Below are positions 60,301 to 64,000 of a stretch of DNA of 64,000 nucleotides, one piece after another; the stretch's first letter is position 1; every line of letters begins with the position of its first letter. The notes under the pieces were generated by a model. That model saw only the letters and a program-made list of their open reading frames with translations, was not told where the DNA came from and made no database searches. Origin of the DNA: Tribonema minus (Eukaryota; Sar; Xanthophyceae; Tribonematales; Tribonemataceae); the NCBI GenBank assembly GCA_017506865.1, contig JAFCMP010000536.1:434001-498000 (forward strand). Direction: 5' to 3'. The position numbers were made by a program, and so were the translations under genes.

Positions 60301-63300
60301 TTAGGGTTAAGGTTAGGTGAGGACCACCGCACATCCGACGCGATGTCACATGCTATCTCATGCTACATATCTTTTGGAGTCTCACGTTTCAAGGAGGTGC
60401 GGTGGGTTGGGGCTAGAGCCAAGTAGGGTGAGGGTTCGTCAGGTGACGCCGTGCAGCGAAAGATTGCCATCCTCAAGCAGGTCTCCCACCCAAACATCAC
60501 AAAGGCGAGTACATTCAGCTGCCATTGGCTCGAGCTTGTCCCGGGCGGGCCCCTCTCCTTCCCCCTTTTAGCCCCTGTAGGGGTATGTAGAGGGGGGTGG
60601 CAGGGGACAAGGCTCGAGCACGGTGTGCTGGGCGGCGCTCTGCGCTGCGCGACGTGCTTCGCTGCGCGTCCGTCGCAATGGGCAATGTGCGCGTTGCAAC
60701 CGAGGTCAAGTATTGTCGCATGCGCAATGACAATGTATGCATGCGATCAAGACCAAGATGATCATTTCATCAAGACCACAGCACTGTTTCAAGGGTGAGG
60801 CTTCATCCCAGCTCTGCAAGAGTGCATGTGGCTTGAATGCGTGACAGTGCTCACCCTGCAAACTTTGTGTTGTGACCCCAGGAGATGTGAGTTTCATTCA
60901 TGTCTTCAGCAGTAGTGCGACAGCAATTGGTGACCGTCCCTCGCCCCTCACTGAGGCGCGCATGGTCAAGTGAGATTTTTAGGTGGGGGGGTGGGTTGGG
61001 GGTAGAGCTAAGTAGGGTTAGGGTTAGTCAGGTGAGCTGGCGCGCCCCGTCTGTGGCGCTCCTGTCCGACACTACTCGTGTTCCTACGGCATGAATGGCT
61101 TTGTGGCACGACTGCAGACCGTTCCTTGACCCTCAGAACTTTTCACGGCAGCACTGGGTGGCACGTGTGCAGACCGTTCCTCGATCCTCAGACCATTCCT
61201 CAGCCCCCACACCATCCCTCAGAGCATTCCTCAATCCTCAGACTGTTCCTTCCCTCTACGCACCGCGCCTGCGCAGCTGCTGGAAGTTATCGACGACCCA
61301 GCGGCCGCGCAGCTCTTTGTCATCATGGAGTTCGTTGCTGGGGGCCCCGTAATGGAGTTCAACATGCTGGTAGGTAGGTATGCGGCGCCCCAAACGGGGG
61401 GCCCCCTGGGGGCGGCGACGGCGGGCATGGTGTTCGCGGACGTGATCTCGGGGCTGGCGTACCTGCACAGCAACTGCATCGCGCACAGGGACATCAAGCC
61501 GGAGGTGCGCTGCGCGGTGTGTGCTTGACATACATATTGATGTGTAGGCTGGTGTTGGAGCATATGGCAGTTACATGGCGTACCTGCACAGCAACTGCAT
61601 CGCACACAGGGACATCAAGCCGGAGGTGCGCTGCGCGATGTACTTGATTACATTCCACTTTGCGCGATTTCACGCTGCGCAGTGCTTCGCTTATATATGC
61701 TTCGAGCGCATGGCCACCACTCATGTCCATGTATATAACTGTTTTGGTTGGTGTCGGGGTGTATGGCGTTCACGTGCTCGTAGCTGTTTGCACGCTGAAC
61801 GGCTACGGCAGTACTGACTTGTAAGCGTAGTTGAGCGTTGGAGCATATGGCAGTTACATGCTCATGGCCGTTACGGCAGATACACTTGCTGGTGGGCAGA
61901 CCGCATAACAATCACTTCTAGCAGCACCGTGTGACATGACTGGCGTCCGTCTTCTGTTGTATTGGTCTTCTTGACTCTACATTTGGCCTTGCATTGCAAC
62001 CGGCCTCATAGTGAGCAAAGCTCTCTAGCTTTCATCACTTGACAGTGCAGAGAGGAAATCTGGACTGTGCTGAGAGATCACATGGCGCGACTGTGCGGCA
62101 GTTGCACCTGCTCTAGCGTTATGCTTATGTGAAGTGCACTGCGCACGAGGACAGCAAATTGCATGTGCACTTTCTGATGCGCTGAAAAGGAATGGACTCA
62201 AGGAGAATGTTGGTAGAAAAGTTGGGATATTACGTGCTAGCGCGACCTGGTATCGATAGGGTCAAAATTGGGGTTGGTATGCGTGCGTGCGCACAGCGTT
62301 TCGTCGCAAGCCGCACAGCGTTCGAATGACACCTACGCACCAAGTTGATGATGTGAGTGGATCCATGCACGGCTTCCATGTGGTGCGGAGACTGATGTTT
62401 ACGGTTGGCATTAGAACTAGCTTAGCGGTAGGGTTAGTGTTAAGGTTGGGGTTAGGGTTGGGGTTAGCCTGGAGTCGCAATGTCGCATCATATGCAAACT
62501 GATCTGTAGAGGAATGCCATTGGCTTTCATACAACCTTTCTGCACCTTGTGCCGTCAAAGTATAGGCAATGTGAATTCGCTGGCAGCGGCCACAATTCGT
62601 AAGGCATGCAGCTGGCTCCACATATGCCACGTGTGAGATCGTGCACTCCCACTGCTTGGGATTAGGGTTGAAATTAGAGTGAGGGTTAGTTAGGGTTACG
62701 ATTAGGGTTAGACAATACGTGTGGGATGCAAATGGCACATCAAATACCACGTGTGAGGTCGTGCCTGGGAGGACTGCCAAGACGTCACGCCGCATATACA
62801 CCGCTCTGTTCAGAATTGCCTGTGGCTCATGGCTAGGGGTCTGCTTTCTGGTTATGACACACCCTCAGAATTCAGTTAATGACAACCCCTCAGAATTTGC
62901 GATATGACGACCTCTTTTGACAACTTTTATGTATCTCGTGTGCATGCAGAATGTGCTGGTCGCCGGCGATGGTCGCGCCAAGCTAGGTGACTTCGGCGCC
63001 GCGTACCGCTTCAAGAGCGACACAGACAGGTGCACACACATTGATGCAATGACTACAAGTATCTCATTGTCGTGGGGTGATGCGAGGTCTTTTTGGTTAC
63101 CCTAGCTTTCACCTTGGCCTAATCCTCACCGCTTCCTTCGTGAGCTGCAGGTGCAGTATGCTGCCCCCCTTGTGCTGCAGAGACGTGTTGACCGACCAAG
63201 TGCACACGCCCTATGTATATGCTCATGGTTGTGATTGTCAGCAAGCATTGCTCCAGGCGGTGGAAAGCCACGCAATGCGTCCACCCTCTGCTGAATTGCA

Positions 63301-63879
63301 GCTTCAAGTCACAGCTCACGAAGCTGCATCGAAGTATATTGCGTGGAGGTTCAATGCAAAGCGCAACTGTCGGGTGACCACACCAAATTAGCAAGGCAGG
63401 TTTGCAGAACATCTTAATGATCTGCACAGAGACCTACTTCTGGAAGCCAGATCTTAAGTGCATGCAGGCGGCAGGAGAGTTCTTTGAAGTTGGGGTCAAG
63501 ATGAGGGCTAGGGTTTGTTTTCAGGGCATATAAACACATGCACGAGTGGAACATCATTTCAAGTGGAAGTATACACTTTGAGGGATGCCGGTCATAATGC
63601 AACATCAACTGCGTGTCACACGCGGTTGAAGTACAATCATGTGCCAAGTATATAGACGCAACGCACGCGCGCAACAGCCAGATGCGCGCCCCGCTGCATG
63701 CTCACCGCCGACATCTGCATTCTGCACGTGGCAACCGAATCTACACACACGTCAATTACAGGCGTATAAGCTACTTCAATATGTTGAATGTGTATGTTGC
63801 TGATTTGCGCTCCGCAGACCGGTCGATCTCAGCACGTGCAGCAGGTCCGACACCATGGCACAGCTCAGCTCGCACGAAG
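57372..63879 (+). CDS. CaMKK/GRIK-like Ser/Thr protein kinase, 6 exons seen, continues past the window
   Basis: Exons 57372-57555, 58207-58334, 60050-60220, 61277-61504, 62950-63029 and 63818-63879; phases 1,0,0,0,2,1. About 284 residues are in the window. Motifs: Gly loop GHGTTAEVKL at 77-86, AIK lysine at 107, then a long basic insert (SRRRDFASGRRSI) before the alpha-C QREIAILKQVSHPN. This insert and MEFVAGGPVMEF are marks of the CaMKK and plant GRIK/SnAK group, which activate SNF1/AMPK. Catalytic loop IAHRDIKPENVL (Asp 233), KLGDFGAA (DFG at 251-253). The last exon leads into the activation segment (SDTMAQLSSHE), and the APE region is outside. Two introns appear to use GC donors (AAAG|GCGAGT at 60221 and GAAG|GCAAGT at 63880). 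The first exon may not be the true start. Confidence 0.87.
59735..59972 (+). repeat. Two long copies of kinase exon 3 acceptor edge
   Basis: Copies at about 59734-59830 and 59874-59972 repeat the acceptor and first ~90 bases of the exon at 60050. Both keep the AIKLFD-type frame until the VVLS word and then break off at the same point. Period about 140-170 bases. Weaker traces continue leftward to 59430. Confidence 0.92.
60290..60318. repeat. TTAGGG tract
   Basis: Four near-perfect units 70 bases after the donor of kinase exon 3, in gene sense. Confidence 0.85.
60448..60520 (+). repeat. Copy of kinase exon 3 donor edge
   Basis: About 65 bases with few changes from the end of the exon at 60220, including the same GC-type border AAAGGCGAGTACAT and the following CAGCTGCC intron bases. 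Confidence 0.9.
61572..61640 (+). repeat. Near-identical copy of kinase exon 4 donor edge (HRD catalytic loop)
   Basis: Fifty-odd bases covering AYLHSNCIAHRDIKPE plus the donor GTGCGCTGCGCG recur 119 bases downstream of the real junction (61504/61505) with a single change in the exon part. It is the freshest exon-edge copy in the window. It has no acceptor directly in front. Confidence 0.92.
62420..62710. repeat. Two TTAGGG-like patches in kinase intron 4
   Basis: Degenerate GGGTTAG words at 62426-62467 and 62657-62711, both G-rich in gene sense. The flanking words CATATGCCACGTGTGAG near 62620 and AAATACCACGTGTGAG near 62742 also repeat, so the patch is part of a ~120-bp tandem unit. Confidence 0.7.
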
Positions 63880-64000
63880 GCAAGTGACGGCGCATTCAGT
63901 GGTGCTTACTTGCTGTCGATACATGATGAAATATCTTGCGTTCGGTCTGGACCACGAAGGCATCCAGATAGGTCACCCGCTCTGAGATCAACACATGCAT
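63880..64000 (+). other. Start of kinase intron at window edge
   Basis: Follows the GC-type donor at 63880. No further exon is visible before the window ends. Confidence 0.5.

Noticed and set aside
1..64000. CRISPR arrays, bacterial operons, viral genes
   Set aside because: No regularly spaced identical direct repeats with unique spacers, no Shine-Dalgarno-spaced gene strings, and no viral structural or replication motif was found; the genes are spliced nuclear genes.

Overview
The window reads as nuclear DNA of an intron-rich, unicellular photosynthetic flagellate. Support: genes split into many short GT-AG exons, a twin PAS/LOV blue-light protein of the plant/green-algal type, a thioredoxin of the class found with axonemal dyneins, a B12-dependent propionate-pathway chaperone, and a split CaMKK-type kinase. 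A prasinophyte-like green alga is my best guess, but a haptophyte or other alga is not excluded. Telomere-type (TTAGGG)n tracts are scattered through introns and spacers.

Layout. Minus strand, 1.2-9.8 kb: MMAA/MeaB GTPase, 8 exons. Minus strand, 11.2-14.8 kb: DGAT2 acyltransferase, 5 exons. 15.9-20.7 kb: GC-rich GCC/GCT repeat region with a segmental duplication that carries two tRNA-Trp copies (one intact, one broken). Plus strand, 21.06-22.73 kb: an unfamiliar secreted Cys-rich protein, 3 exons. Minus strand, 25.1-26.1 kb: a decayed Helitron-like relic. Plus strand, 27.3-32.9 kb: SET/NAP histone chaperone, 6 exons. Plus strand, 34.0-42.0 kb: mitochondrial mS26-like protein, 9 exons. 43.8-44.6 kb: inverted and direct copies of an unknown repeat family. 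Minus strand, 46.1-53.8 kb: putatively myristoylated twin PAS/LOV protein, 8 exons. Minus strand, 55.4-57.0 kb: axonemal-type thioredoxin, 3 exons. Plus strand, 57.4 kb to beyond the window end: CaMKK-like kinase, cut by the window edge.

All gene models were assembled by hand by joining exons at consensus splice sites. In each of the seven complete models the reading frame closes exactly over all junctions, and the reconstructed lengths (383, 359, 380, 271, 442, 382 and 144 aa) are sensible for the families that are recognised.

The striking feature of the window is structural. At least ten internal exons, and one terminal exon, are bordered by tandem arrays of partial copies of their own edge. 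Each copy has the splice site, a short stretch of exon, and adjoining intron, often with a TTAGGG tract, and copies range from nearly identical to badly decayed. This looks like introns being enlarged by repeated local duplication across splice junctions. It is the best candidate here for something not previously described.

The genes do not form a pathway cluster; they are ordinary neighbours on a eukaryotic chromosome.
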